DNA of 64,000 bases from an uncultured Oscillospiraceae bacterium (GCA_902465155.1 CABQLY010000003.1:100431-164430); one strand, 5' to 3'; shown: positions 8,152 to 17,199, counted from the stretch's first letter. Notes: a model not told the origin generated them from the letters alone. Numbers and translations: made by a program.

Positions 8152-10017
8152 ATGCTAAGATGTATGCCCTTTGTAGAGGGGGACTTATTTTATAAATCGT
8201 TACCCGGCAGCGTTCGGGCAGAGCAGCCGTTGGTGCTAAAGCTTTTGCTGCCGCCGGACGGGTATGTAAAAGGCGCGGTGGCGGTTTTTAACCGTGACGG
8301 CGCCGGGGAGCAGCGTTTTGAGCTGCTGCCGGACGGCTATATTGCCGAAAACGGCTTTTACACCCGCAGCTGTACCGTAACCCTGCCGGAGGGGCTTTAT
8401 TTTTACCACTTTATTATGTACACCGTAGAGGGGGAGCGGCTGCTTTTAAATAAGGGCGGCGGCGTAGGGGAGTTTGACCCGCCAAACGGCACCCCTTTTC
8501 AGCTAACGGTGTTTGAAAAAAACTTTGAAACGCCGGACTGGGTAAAGGGCGGCATTATTTACCAAATTTTTCCCGACCGTTTTTACAAGGCCGAGCTAAA
8601 GGCCGAAATTCCGCCCGACCGCTATTTGCAAACCCAGTGGGGCGCGCAGCCGGAGTACCGGCAGCCAAAGCCGCCGCAGCAAAAAACCTTGGGGAACGAC
8701 TATTTTGGCGGCAACCTAAAGGGCATTACCCAAAAGCTGCCGTATTTGCAAAGCCTTGGGGTAACTGTGATTTATTTAAACCCGATTTTTGAGGCGCACT
8801 CTAACCACCGTTACAACACGGCCGATTATTTTAAAATTGACCCCATGCTGGGTACCGAGCAGGATTTTATAACCCTTTGCCAAGCGGCAAAAAAACGCGG
8901 CATTGCCGTTATTTTAGACGGCGTATTTTCTCACACCGGGGACGATAGCCGTTATTTTAACCGCTACAACCGCTACCCCACCGTAGGGGCCTACAACAGC
9001 CCGCAATCGCCCTATTACCCGTGGTACAAGTTTAACCGTTACCCCGATGATTACGCCAGCTGGTGGGGGGTAAAGTCGCTGCCGGAGCTGGAGGAAAACA
9101 ACCCCGATTACACCGAATTTATTACCGGCGAAAACGGCGTGCTGCGCTACTGGCTGCGCCGGGGGGCGGCCGGCTTTCGGTTAGATGTTGCCGACGAGCT
9201 GCCGGATGAATTTTTAAACCGGGTGCGCGCGGCCATAAAGGCCGAAAATCCCAACGCCTTTTTGCTGGGCGAGGTTTGGGAGGATGCCTCCAACAAAATT
9301 AGCTACGGCAAACGCCGGCAGTTTATTCGCGGTCGGCAGTTAGATAGCGTAATGAACTACCCCTTTGCCAACGCGATTGTTCGGTTTTTGCGCGGCGGGT
9401 CGGCGGCCGATTTTGTTGCCGCGGTGCAAACCGTTTGCAACAATTACCCGAAACCGGTGTTAGATACTTTAATGAACCACATTGGCACGCACGACACCGC
9501 CCGCATTTTAACCGTTTTGGGCGGCGAGCCTGCAAACGGCCGCGGGCGCGATTGGCAGGGGCAGCAGCAGCTAAGCCCGGCCGAGTACAGCTGTGCGGTA
9601 AACCGGCTGTGCGGGGCGGCGCTGCTGCAGTACACCTTAGTGGGCGTGCCCTCCCTTTACTATGGCGATGAGGCCGGCCTTACCGGCTACGGCGACCCGT
9701 TTTGCCGCGGCTGCTTTCCCTGGGGCAAGGCCGATGAAAACCTAACGGCCTACTACCAAAGGCTGGGCCGCGCCAGAAGAAGCTGCAAGGCCTTTGCCAA
9801 AGGCAGCTTAGAATTTTTAACCGTGCAGGAAAAGCTGGTTGCCTACCGCCGGCAGGACGGCGAAAGCTGCGCTTTGGTAGCGGTAAACCGAAACGATTAC
9901 CCCGTTACGGTAGATTTTAACGCCCCGCTGCAAAAGTTCCACTTAATTTTTGGCAATGCGGTGCAGGGCAGCAAAATAAAGGTGGAGCCCTTTGGGCTTT
10001 GCCTGCTAACGAAATAG
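8152..10017 (+). CDS. Alpha-amylase family glycoside hydrolase (GH13, neopullulanase/cyclomaltodextrinase-like)
   Basis: Acts on alpha-glucans or maltodextrins. No signal peptide, so probably intracellular. 621 aa. Seen: N-terminal beta-sandwich (about residues 1-125, CBM34-like), the barrel start GGIIYQIFPDRF, and all four GH13 regions: DGVFSHTG (Asp256), GFRLDVADE (nucleophile Asp345), LGEVWE (acid/base Glu374) and GTHDTAR (Asp448). A C-terminal beta domain follows. Start ATG 8152 has CGGAG about 10 bases upstream; ATG 8164 is an alternative. The 9-bp gap to the VanZ-like gene suggests one transcript. The subfamily is an inference from the N-terminal domain and overall length. Confidence 0.9.
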   Translation: MLRCMPFVEGDLFYKSLPGSVRAEQPLVLKLLLPPDGYVKGAVAVFNRDGAGEQRFELLPDGYIAENGFYTRSCTVTLPEGLYFYHFIMYTVEGERLLLNKGGGVGEFDPPNGTPFQLTVFEKNFETPDWVKGGIIYQIFPDRFYKAELKAEIPPDRYLQTQWGAQPEYRQPKPPQQKTLGNDYFGGNLKGITQKLPYLQSLGVTVIYLNPIFEAHSNHRYNTADYFKIDPMLGTEQDFITLCQAAKKRGIAVILDGVFSHTGDDSRYFNRYNRYPTVGAYNSPQSPYYPWYKFNRYPDDYASWWGVKSLPELEENNPDYTEFITGENGVLRYWLRRGAAGFRLDVADELPDEFLNRVRAAIKAENPNAFLLGEVWEDASNKISYGKRRQFIRGRQLDSVMNYPFANAIVRFLRGGSAADFVAAVQTVCNNYPKPVLDTLMNHIGTHDTARILTVLGGEPANGRGRDWQGQQQLSPAEYSCAVNRLCGAALLQYTLVGVPSLYYGDEAGLTGYGDPFCRGCFPWGKADENLTAYYQRLGRARRSCKAFAKGSLEFLTVQEKLVAYRRQDGESCALVAVNRNDYPVTVDFNAPLQKFHLIFGNAVQGSKIKVEPFGLCLLTK

Positions 10018-10026
10018 GGGATTATT

Positions 10027-10518
10027 TTGAAAAGAAAAATTTTTACATTCGTGCTGTGCGGGGCTATTGTTTTAACCGTGCTGTTTATTTTTTCGCAGTC
10101 GCTTTTAGGGGTTTCGGCCTCGCAGAAGGAGAGCGGAAGCGTGTTGAAGGCCGTTTCCCCGGTTTTAGAGGTTTTTGTAGGCCGGGGGAATGTAACCGAC
10201 CATTTGGTTCGTAAGCTTGCCCATTTTACCGAGTTTTTTGCTTTGGGGGCCGAGCTTTCGGTGCTGCTTTGGGTTCGTGGAGCCGTGGGGGTTCAGCGCT
10301 ATTTAAACGGGCTTTTTGCCGGGGCGGCGGTAGCTTTATGCGATGAAACCGTGCAGCTGTTTACCGGCCGCGGCTCGCAGGTGCAGGATGTTTGGTTAGA
10401 TATTTTCGGTGCCGTTTGCGGCCTGCTTTTTGTAGCCTTGCTGCGGGCGCTGGCAGCCGCTTTTAAAGCGCGCCGCCAAGGTTGGCCCAAAAAGCAGCCG
10501 GAACAAGGCAACAATTAA
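10027..10518 (+). CDS. VanZ-like family membrane protein
   Basis: 163-aa integral membrane protein. Seen: N-terminal hydrophobic helix followed by FIFSQS, then HLVRKLAHFTEFFALG, a third helix, and the family signature DETVQLFTGRGSQVQDVWLD before the last helix. VanZ gives low-level teicoplanin resistance in enterococci; chromosomal homologues in Clostridia are mostly uncharacterised. The start is TTG at 10027, supported by AGGGGA five to six bases upstream that overlaps the stop region of the GH13 gene; no ATG fits. The role here is unknown. Confidence 0.85.
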   Translation: MKRKIFTFVLCGAIVLTVLFIFSQSLLGVSASQKESGSVLKAVSPVLEVFVGRGNVTDHLVRKLAHFTEFFALGAELSVLLWVRGAVGVQRYLNGLFAGAAVALCDETVQLFTGRGSQVQDVWLDIFGAVCGLLFVALLRALAAAFKARRQGWPKKQPEQGNN

Positions 10519-10774
10519 TTTGCAAGGCTTAAAACAAAGGCGCGGGGCGCCAAAGCCAAAGGTTAAAACCAAACCGCAACCCTTTAAAACCGGCTAACAG
10601 CTGTAATAGTTAACACTAAAGCTTTAAAACAGCCAATGGGTTTAAAAGCAGTCAACAGGTTTAAAAACAGCGCGCATTTAAAAAGCCAAATAAAAAATCG
10701 GCACCGAAAAGTTAGCACCAAAAAAAGTTAGCACCAAAAAAATCAGCACCAAAAAGTTAGTACCAAAAATTTAA
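10519..10774. other. Gene-free stretch with degenerate short repeats
   Basis: No open reading frame that I can support. The sequence is built from loosely repeated AT-rich words (variants of GTTTAAAA.CAG), grading into the GTTAGCACCAAAA repeat at 10697-10770 and ending in the bidirectional terminator. Confidence 0.6.
10697..10770. repeat. Degenerate ~15-bp tandem repeat
   Basis: Five successive variants of a unit reading roughly AAGTTAGCACCAAAA (variants begin ATCGGCACC, AGTTAGCACC twice, ATCAGCACC, AGTTAGTACC). Non-coding. Confidence 0.7.
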
Positions 10775-10813
10775 AAACCAACCCGCAGGGCTTAAAGCTT
10801 TGCGGGTTGGTTT
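10775..10813. terminator. Bidirectional intrinsic terminator between VanZ-like and MATE genes
   Basis: Perfect 13-bp inverted repeat (10775-10787 with 10801-10813), 13-base loop. A T-run follows on the plus strand (GTTTTTG) and on the minus strand (TTTTTAAATTTTT), serving both converging genes. Confidence 0.88.
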
Positions 10814-10850
10814 GTTTTTGCTTTTTTGCGGTTGCTGTAGCGGCAGCCTT

Positions 10851-12172
10851 TTATTTTGGCCGGTAGGGCTGCTTTAAAAATTGGCGGTACCAATAATAGC
10901 CAACGCCGGTTGTAACGGCCTCGGTTACCGGAAAGGTAAGCCAAAACCAGTTTAGCCCAAAGCGCGAAAATAAGTACCCCAGCGGAACAAATAAAACAAC
11001 CGTGCGTAAAACGGTTAGCAGCGCGCTTTGCACCCCGCGGCCCACCGCCCCAAAAAACACGGGAAAGGTAAGGGAGGGCACCATACCCAAAAAACTAATC
11101 CCGGTAAAAATAAAGCCCACCCTGCCAATGGCAATAACGGCGGCGTTGCTGGTAAAAACCCGCAGCATAGGGCCGGGAACGGTTACAAAGCACAGCGTGC
11201 CCAGCGCCATAAGGCTTACCCCAAAGGCAACGGCGCCGGCCAAGGCCTTTTGGCAGCGGGCAATGTTTTTAGCGGCGTAGTTGTAGCTAACAACCGGCAC
11301 AATGCAGGTTTGCATTGCCCCTAACGGAATAAAGAAAAAGCTTTGCCATTTGTAATAAAGCCCTAAGGCGGTTACGGCGTCGTCCGAAAATCCGGCCAAA
11401 ATTAAATTAAGCCCAAAAATGTAAAAGGTGTAGGCCGATTGCATTAAAACATTCGGCGCGCCAAAGGCAAAAATCCGCTTTAAAAGCGGCGGCAGCGGCC
11501 AACCCCGCTGCGGTTTGCAAAACCCTTTTTTAAAAACAACCGCTGCTGCGGCAACCTGGCCGGTCACGGTGGCAATGGCCGCCCCGGCAATGCCAAGCTG
11601 CGGCAGCCCTAAAAGCCCAAAAATTAATAGCGGGTCAAAATAATGTTGGTAACGGCCCCAACAATTTGGGCCAGCATAGGGGTTTTCATGTTGCCGTGCG
11701 CCTGCAAAATTTTGGTCCAAACGCTTTCTAAAAACAGGCCAAAGCTAAAAACGCAAACAATGCGGCCATAAACGGTAACATCTTTAATAACCGCGGCCGA
11801 GCCGGTAGAAAGCCGGGCGTAAAGCGGCATGGCAAAATAGCCTAAAACGGCAAATAACAGCCACAGGCAAAGGGCAAGCGGCGTGCCAACCCCGGCAAAG
11901 GCCTTAGCCTGCTGCGTTTTGCCGGCGCCAAGCTTTGCCGCCATGGCGGTGTTAATGCCAACGCCGGTGCCAACGGCTAAGGCTATCATAAGCAGCTGCA
12001 CCGGGTAAATTACCGAAAGGGCGGTTAACCCGCTGCCGGCAAAGCGGCCAACAAACAGGCTGTCTACAATATTGTAAAGGGCTTGAATTAGCTGGGCCAG
12101 CATTACCGGCGGCGCCGGCTTAAAAAGAATTTTGCTAATTTTCTCCTGCCCAAAAAGCTTAGAGGCCTCCAT
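10851..12172 (-). pseudogene. MATE-family multidrug/Na+ antiporter, interrupted by a one-base frameshift
   Basis: A 12-helix MATE exporter split over two frames. The N-terminal piece (start ATG 12172, MEASKLFGQEK) runs to a stop at 11624. The C-terminal piece continues in another frame from about 11640 to 10851. Joined by restoring one base in the A-run at 11637-11640, the reading becomes VTNIIxDPLLIFGLLG, exactly the conserved end of a MATE N-lobe, and totals about 440 aa, the normal length. Seen: N-terminal MLAQLIQALYNIVDSLFVGR and GAGKTQQA motifs, C-lobe WQSFFFIPLGAMQ. Because the break is in a homopolymer it could be a sequencing error, a real pseudogene or phase variation. Own promoter at 12230-12258. 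Confidence 0.85.
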
Positions 12173-12229
12173 ACAAACTGCTCCCGTAACAAATTAATGC
12201 ACCCGGCGGTTGCTGCAGGGTGCGTTAAA

Positions 12230-12258
12230 ATTATAGTGCGGTTTTTGGGGCTTGTCAA
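12230..12258 (-). promoter_or_regulatory. Sigma-A-type promoter of the MATE gene
   Basis: Minus strand TTGACA (12258-12253), 17-base spacer, TATAAT (12235-12230), about 58 bases upstream of the ATG. An intact consensus promoter argues that the gene was recently functional. Confidence 0.85.
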
Positions 12259-12413
12259 TACCTCGTTAAAATTTTGTACAGGCAAGCAAAAGCCAACTCC
12301 GGCCTGCTTTCGGCGCTCAATTTTTTGCGTTTCGGCGTTCTAATGCTTGCCCTTAAAGGTTTGCCTTAAAATTTTTGCTTGTAAGCGTGCGCTATAGCTA
12401 AGCGGCACCGGCG

Positions 12414-13118
12414 TTACATATCCGCTACCATGGTGCGGTCAATGGTGTCTACCGTGTAATCCTGCGGGTTGGTAATGTGGTAGGGGGCGCTTAGGCGAAT
12501 ATCGGCGCTGGAGGCCCCAATTAAAATGTTGTAAACGCCGGATTCAACCTGCCAGCGGTGCAGGCAGGTGTTGTAGTAGGCAAAGCTGCGAAAATCCAAT
12601 GTAAATTCAACCGTTTTGCTCTCCCCGGGCTGCTGGGCAATTTTGGCAAAATCCTTTAGCTCCTTTTGCGGTTTAGAAATAACCGAGGCCTCGTCGGAAA
12701 CATAAAGCTGTACGGTTTCTTTGCCTGCAACGCCGTCGGTGTTGGTAACTTCAAAGCGCACGGTAAGCGTGCTGTTGGGGTTGTTGGTTTCGGCCTGGCT
12801 CAAGGTTAAATTGCGGTAGGAAAAGGAGGTGTAGGAAAGCCCGTGGCCAAAGGGATACCAAACCTGCTCGGGGTGCCGGTCAAAATAACGGTAACCAACC
12901 TGCCACTGTTCGGGGTAGGTTACTTTTAAGCCGTCGCCCGGAATGCTGCAGGGCTTACCGCTGCTGGTACGCACCCCGTGGGGGCCATCGGCCATTTCAA
13001 TTGCCGGCACCCCCAGCCGCGGCAGCGCGGCGGTAACCAACCTATTTGCCCCGGTAAGCAGCATGGCCTTTTCGGCAAAGGACATTTGGTTAAGCTTTTG
13101 TTGCGTTTCAAATTTCAT
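12414..13118 (-). CDS. Internally deleted GH3 beta-glucosidase (N-terminal edge fused to C-terminal FnIII domain)
   Basis: 234 aa, against roughly 700-800 for the family. Residues 1-60 match the start of a GH3 barrel (SFAEKAMLLTGAN, LPRLGVPAIEMADGPHGVR). At about residue 62-75 the reading passes, without frame change, into the C-terminal part (VGYRYFDRHPEQ, YPFGHGLSYTSF) and the fibronectin-III-like tail. The middle, including the SDW nucleophile region and the second sandwich domain, is absent, so it cannot be an active glycosidase as read. RBS (AAGGGG) and an extended -10 promoter are still present. It could be a genuine in-frame deletion or an assembly collapse. No signal peptide. Confidence 0.82.
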   Translation of the reverse strand: MKFETQQKLNQMSFAEKAMLLTGANRLVTAALPRLGVPAIEMADGPHGVRTSSGKPCSIPGDGLKVTYPEQWQVGYRYFDRHPEQVWYPFGHGLSYTSFSYRNLTLSQAETNNPNSTLTVRFEVTNTDGVAGKETVQLYVSDEASVISKPQKELKDFAKIAQQPGESKTVEFTLDFRSFAYYNTCLHRWQVESGVYNILIGASSADIRLSAPYHITNPQDYTVDTIDRTMVADM

Positions 13119-13153
13119 ACCTTATTCCCCTTAGCCTTTAAAAGTACAGCGTT

Positions 13154-13162
13154 AGTATAGCA
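13154..13162 (-). promoter_or_regulatory. Extended -10 promoter of the GH3 remnant
   Basis: Minus strand TGCTATACT (TGn plus TATACT), about 36 bases upstream of the ATG. No good -35 at standard spacing. Confidence 0.6.
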
Positions 13163-13240
13163 TACCTAAGGGATTGCAAGAAAAACCGGGCAGCTGCCGC
13201 CAAAAGGGTACTATTTTGCACCTTTTAGCATTATTTTACG

Positions 13241-14635
13241 CTACTTAATTTTGGTGCGTACAAACAGCTTGGCAAAATCTTTTGCGTTAAAGGGGAACAC
13301 CGGGTAGCAGTACTTTTTGCCCAGCATTGTTTGCGAAAGCAGCATAACCAAAATAAAAAACGCTGTGCCGCCCAAAAGGCCCCAAAAACGCCAAATCTGC
13401 ACCGCCACCAGCAGCACAATGCGCATGAATTTTTGCGCGTAGCCCATTTCAAAGCTGGGCTGACAAAACGAGGCGATTGCTACAAACGACATATATAAAA
13501 TGCAATCGGTCGCAAACCATCCGCACTGAATGGCAAAATCCGAAAGCAGCAGACCGCCAATAATGCTCAGCGAGCTGGAAAGGTTCTCCGGTGTGTTGAG
13601 CGAGGCCAGCCGCAGTCCGTCTATTACCACCTCTAAAATCAGCAGCTGGGCCAAAATCGGCATCATGCCGTCTTTAGATTCGGGCAGCATGAATTTTAAA
13701 AATTCGGGTACATGGTCCGGCATTTGCACAAAAAGCAAAAAAATTGGGGTTAAATAAACCGTAAGCAGCGAAATAATAAGCCGCACCATACGAATGTAGG
13801 AGGAGGTAACAGGCGGAAAATAGTAGTCGTTCGCTTCTTTCGAAAAATCGGCAAAGCTGGTGGGTAAAATCATTACCGCCGGCGAGTTATCCATAACCAG
13901 TAAAATTTTGCCCTCAATGGCGCAGGCGCTGGCGTAATCCGGCCGCTCGCTGAATTTTACCTTGGGAAAGGGGTTGAACACCGAGGTGGGAATCAGCAGT
14001 TCCGAAAGGGCCTGCTGCGTCATAGAAATACCCTCTACCTTTACGGCGTCCAGCCGCTGCCGCAGCGTTTTTAAAAGCTTTTGGTTTACCTTGCCGTCAA
14101 TGTAGCAAATGGCAACATCAACCTTGGATCCGGTGCCAACCCGGTGGTATTCCATGCGCAGGCGGCTGTCACGAATACGACGGCGGATCATGGCGGTGTT
14201 AAAAATCAGCGTTTCTACAAAACCGTCCCGCGCACCGCGCAGCGAGCGGTCTTTTTCCGGCTCGGTAATGGAGCGGGCAGGGTATTGCCGGGTATCTATT
14301 AGCATGACACCCTCAATGCCGTCCAGCAGCAGCGCGCACGGGCCGGAAAGCACCTCGGTTACTACCTTTTCGGGGTCGTATGCCGCTTCTGCCTCTACAT
14401 ACGGAATAAACCGCTTGGAAAAGTCGTCCATGTTTTCCACGCCGCTAAGCTCGTCGCTTTTAATCTTAAAAAAGAACTCCATCATTTTTTCAAAAACTTC
14501 GTCTTTTATAAAACCGTCAATAAAATATAGTACGGCGCGGCGGCCGCCAATAATTAAGTTGCGCTTTACTAAGTCAAAACTTTCTTCCGGCTGCAGTGCG
14601 TCGTCTAACTGCGTAATCACCTTTTCAAAATCCAT
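13241..14635 (-). CDS. Spore germination protein, GerA family (GerAA/SpoVAF-like)
   Basis: Inner spore membrane protein. GerA-family A subunits form nutrient-gated ion channels, and SpoVAF-type relatives modulate germination. Start ATG 14635 (MDFEKVITQLDD) is chosen for the AAGGAG 8-9 bases upstream; 464 aa. Seen: soluble N-terminal domain with the family hallmark RGARDGFVETLIFNTAMIRRRIR near residues 145-170, LRQRLDAVKVEGI, then a hydrophobic half with several helices and the conserved FPPVTSSYIRMVR junction. No B or C subunit gene follows, which is more typical of SpoVAF or orphan members. A sigma-G-like promoter at 14689-14719 fits forespore expression. Confidence 0.9.
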   Translation of the reverse strand: MDFEKVITQLDDALQPEESFDLVKRNLIIGGRRAVLYFIDGFIKDEVFEKMMEFFFKIKSDELSGVENMDDFSKRFIPYVEAEAAYDPEKVVTEVLSGPCALLLDGIEGVMLIDTRQYPARSITEPEKDRSLRGARDGFVETLIFNTAMIRRRIRDSRLRMEYHRVGTGSKVDVAICYIDGKVNQKLLKTLRQRLDAVKVEGISMTQQALSELLIPTSVFNPFPKVKFSERPDYASACAIEGKILLVMDNSPAVMILPTSFADFSKEANDYYFPPVTSSYIRMVRLIISLLTVYLTPIFLLFVQMPDHVPEFLKFMLPESKDGMMPILAQLLILEVVIDGLRLASLNTPENLSSSLSIIGGLLLSDFAIQCGWFATDCILYMSFVAIASFCQPSFEMGYAQKFMRIVLLVAVQIWRFWGLLGGTAFFILVMLLSQTMLGKKYCYPVFPFNAKDFAKLFVRTKIK

Positions 14636-14688
14636 GTTGCTGGGCTCCTTTTTGTTTTTGCGGCAATGCGGGTTGCCGGTACAAAATG

Positions 14689-14719
14689 TAGTATGGCCCT
14701 TTGGGGCCGCACTCATTCA
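14689..14719 (-). promoter_or_regulatory. Sigma-G-like (forespore) promoter of the gerA-type gene
   Basis: Minus strand TGAATGA (14719-14713), 17-base spacer, CATACTA (14695-14689). The published sigma-G consensus is close to TGAATA and CATACTA at 17-18 bases. It lies about 54 bases upstream of the start. Matches the spore function of the gene. Confidence 0.7.
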
Positions 14720-14822
14720 AAAAAAGGCTGTTTTTTCCTTTGCTTTTACAAAAATATAACCAAAAAAGGCGTTTTCAGGGCCTTTTTGTGTTGTTCTTTG
14801 CTCGGTTTAGGTTTTAAAAACA

Positions 14823-14870
14823 GCACAATTTATTGTGTAACGCTGTAAAAAATATAACAAGATGTTGTGA
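14823..14870 (+). promoter_or_regulatory. Two NrdR boxes upstream of nrdD
   Basis: Two 16-bp palindromes, GCACAATTTATTGTGT (14823-14838) and TAACAAGATGTTGTGA (14855-14870), begin exactly 32 bp apart, about three helical turns, as in known tandem NrdR boxes. Box 1 is close to the ACACWATATATWGTGT consensus; box 2 is weaker. They end 8 bases before the -35 of the nrdD promoter. Confidence 0.85.
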
Positions 14871-14878
14871 AATTACTC

Positions 14879-14907
14879 TTGACAACCACTATTAGAACTG
14901 TTATAAT
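14879..14907 (+). promoter_or_regulatory. Sigma-A-type promoter of nrdD
   Basis: TTGACA (14879-14884), 17-base spacer, TATAAT (14902-14907): perfect consensus, directly downstream of the NrdR boxes. Confidence 0.9.
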
Positions 14908-14984
14908 AGACAAGCTGACGAAAGTTTTGCGCCGGTTTAGTACGCTTTAAAACCTAATTTTGGGAACGAAGGGGATTTTTTACC

Positions 14985-17162
14985 ATGAACATTATTAAAA
15001 GAAGCGGGGCAGAGGTTGTTTTTGACCCGAAAAAAATTGAAATAGCCGTAGCCAAGGCCAACGAAAGCGTTGTGCCCAGCGCCCGTATGACACCGGTGCA
15101 AATTAAACGCATTGCCGAGGATGTTGAAAGCGCCGCTTTAAACATTAACCGCTCGCTAAGCGTAGAAGAAATTCAAGATATGGTAGAAGATCAAATCATG
15201 AACCAACGGGCCTTTGATGTTGCCCGCCGCTACATAACCTACCGTTATAACCGCGCTTTGGTTCGTAAATCCAACACCACCGATGATCAAATTTTAAGCT
15301 TAATTGAGTGTAACAATGAGGAAGTTAAGCAGGAAAACTCTAACAAAAACCCCACGGTAAACAGCGTTCAGCGCGACTATATGGCCGGCGAGGTCAGCAA
15401 AGACATTACCAAGCGCTTGCTTCTTCCAAATGACATTGTAGAAGCGCATGAGCAGGGCCTCATCCATTTCCATGATGCGGATTATTTTGCCCAGCACATG
15501 CACAATTGCGATTTAGTTAATTTAGAGGATATGCTGCAAAACGGCACGGTAATTTCCGGCACCTTAATTGAAAAACCGCACAGCTTTTCAACCGCCTGCA
15601 ACATTGCAACGCAAATTATTGCGCAGGTGGCCTCCTGTCAGTACGGCGGGCAAAGCATTAGTTTAACGCACCTGGCCCCGTTTGTAGATATTAGCCGTCA
15701 AAAAATTCGCCGCACCGTAGTCGAGGAGCTGCGCGAGGTAGACGAAAACGCCACCGAGGAAATGATTGACCGCATTACTGAGCGCCGCCTGCGCGAAGAG
15801 GTTAAAAGCGGCGTTCAAATGATACAATATCAGGTTGTAACCTTAATGACGACCAACGGCCAGGCCCCGTTTGTAACGGTATTTATGTATTTAAACGAGG
15901 CAAAAAATGAGCAGGAGCGCGCCGATTTGGCTTTGATTATTGAAGAAACGCTGAAGCAGCGCTACCGGGGCGTTAAAAACGAAAAAGGCGTTTGGATCAC
16001 CCCGGCCTTTCCAAAACTGATTTATGTCTTAGAGGAAGATAATATTACCGAAGGTACCCCTTACTATTACCTCACCAAGCTGGCGGCCAAATGCACCGCT
16101 AAGCGCATGGTGCCCGATTATATCTCTGAAAAAATTATGCTGCAAAACAAGGTAGATAAAAACGGCGAGGGGCACTGCTACACCTGCATGGGCTGCCGCA
16201 GCTTTTTAACCCCTTATGTAGATGAAAACGGCAAGCCAAAGTATTACGGCCGCTTTAACCAGGGTGTTGTTACGGTTAATTTGGTAGATATTGGCCTTTC
16301 GGCTAACGGGAACTTAGACCGTTTTTGGCAGATTTTTGACGAGCGCATGGAGCTGTGCCACCGGGCGCTGCAATGCCGCCACGAGCGCTTGACCGGAACG
16401 GTTTCGGACGCGGCGCCCATTCTTTGGCAGCACGGCGCGCTGGCCCGGCTGAAAAAGGGGGAAACCATTGATAAATTATTGCATGGTGGGTATTCTACTA
16501 TTTCCTTAGGCTACGCCGGGCTGTGGGAGTGCGTTTACAGCTTGAACGGCAAAAAGCTGACCGACCCGGAGGGGGAGGCCTTAGGCTTGGCCATTATGCA
16601 AAAGCTAAACGAGTACACCGCTAAATGGAAAGCAGCGGAAAACATTGATTATTCGCTGTACGGCACCCCGCTGGAAAGTACCACCTACAAGTTTGCCAAG
16701 TGCCTGCAAAAGCGCTTTGGCATTGTAAAAGGGGTAACCGATAAAAACTACATTACCAACAGCTACCATGTGCATGTAACCGAAAAGATCGATGCCTTTG
16801 AAAAGCTGGAACTGGAAGCCAAATTCCAGGCGCTTTCGCCGGGCGGAGCCATTTCTTATGTAGAAGTGCCGAATATGCAAAACAATATTGAAGCAGTACT
16901 TTCGGTAATGCAGTTTATTTACAACCACATTATGTACGCCGAGTTGAACACCAAAAGCGATTATTGCCAGGTTTGCGGGTTTGACGGCGAAATAGAAATT
17001 AAAGAAAACGCCGACGGCAAGCTGATTTGGACCTGCCCGAACTGCGGCAATACCGACGAAAGCAAGCTGAATGTTGCCCGCCGCACCTGCGGCTACATTG
17101 GCACCCAGTTTTGGAACCAGGGCCGCACGCAGGAAATTAAAGAACGGGTGCTGCACCTGTAA
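14985..17162 (+). CDS. nrdD: Anaerobic ribonucleoside-triphosphate reductase
   Basis: Class III glycyl radical ribonucleotide reductase, which makes dNTPs under anoxia. 725 aa, normal length. Seen: N-terminal ATP-cone (KRSGAEVVFDPKKIEIAV, residues 4-95), the catalytic barrel with HFHDADYF and CNIATQIIAQVAS, a zinc site of two CxxC pairs (CQVC near 661, CPNC about 20 residues later), and the glycyl radical motif RRTCGYIGTQFWNQGR with Gly703. Start ATG 14985 follows AAGGGGA. Probably repressed by NrdR through the boxes at 14823-14870. nrdG follows after 90 bp. Confidence 0.98.
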   Translation: MNIIKRSGAEVVFDPKKIEIAVAKANESVVPSARMTPVQIKRIAEDVESAALNINRSLSVEEIQDMVEDQIMNQRAFDVARRYITYRYNRALVRKSNTTDDQILSLIECNNEEVKQENSNKNPTVNSVQRDYMAGEVSKDITKRLLLPNDIVEAHEQGLIHFHDADYFAQHMHNCDLVNLEDMLQNGTVISGTLIEKPHSFSTACNIATQIIAQVASCQYGGQSISLTHLAPFVDISRQKIRRTVVEELREVDENATEEMIDRITERRLREEVKSGVQMIQYQVVTLMTTNGQAPFVTVFMYLNEAKNEQERADLALIIEETLKQRYRGVKNEKGVWITPAFPKLIYVLEEDNITEGTPYYYLTKLAAKCTAKRMVPDYISEKIMLQNKVDKNGEGHCYTCMGCRSFLTPYVDENGKPKYYGRFNQGVVTVNLVDIGLSANGNLDRFWQIFDERMELCHRALQCRHERLTGTVSDAAPILWQHGALARLKKGETIDKLLHGGYSTISLGYAGLWECVYSLNGKKLTDPEGEALGLAIMQKLNEYTAKWKAAENIDYSLYGTPLESTTYKFAKCLQKRFGIVKGVTDKNYITNSYHVHVTEKIDAFEKLELEAKFQALSPGGAISYVEVPNMQNNIEAVLSVMQFIYNHIMYAELNTKSDYCQVCGFDGEIEIKENADGKLIWTCPNCGNTDESKLNVARRTCGYIGTQFWNQGRTQEIKERVLHL

Positions 17163-17199
17163 GGCTTTGCCGCGGCCCGGTAAAATTAAACTTTTTAAG

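Noticed and set aside
14763..14787. AAAAAGGC/GCCTTTTT hairpin between gerA-type gene and nrdD
   Set aside because: Looks like a terminator but lies upstream of two divergent starts with no gene reading into it; probably a relic, not called.
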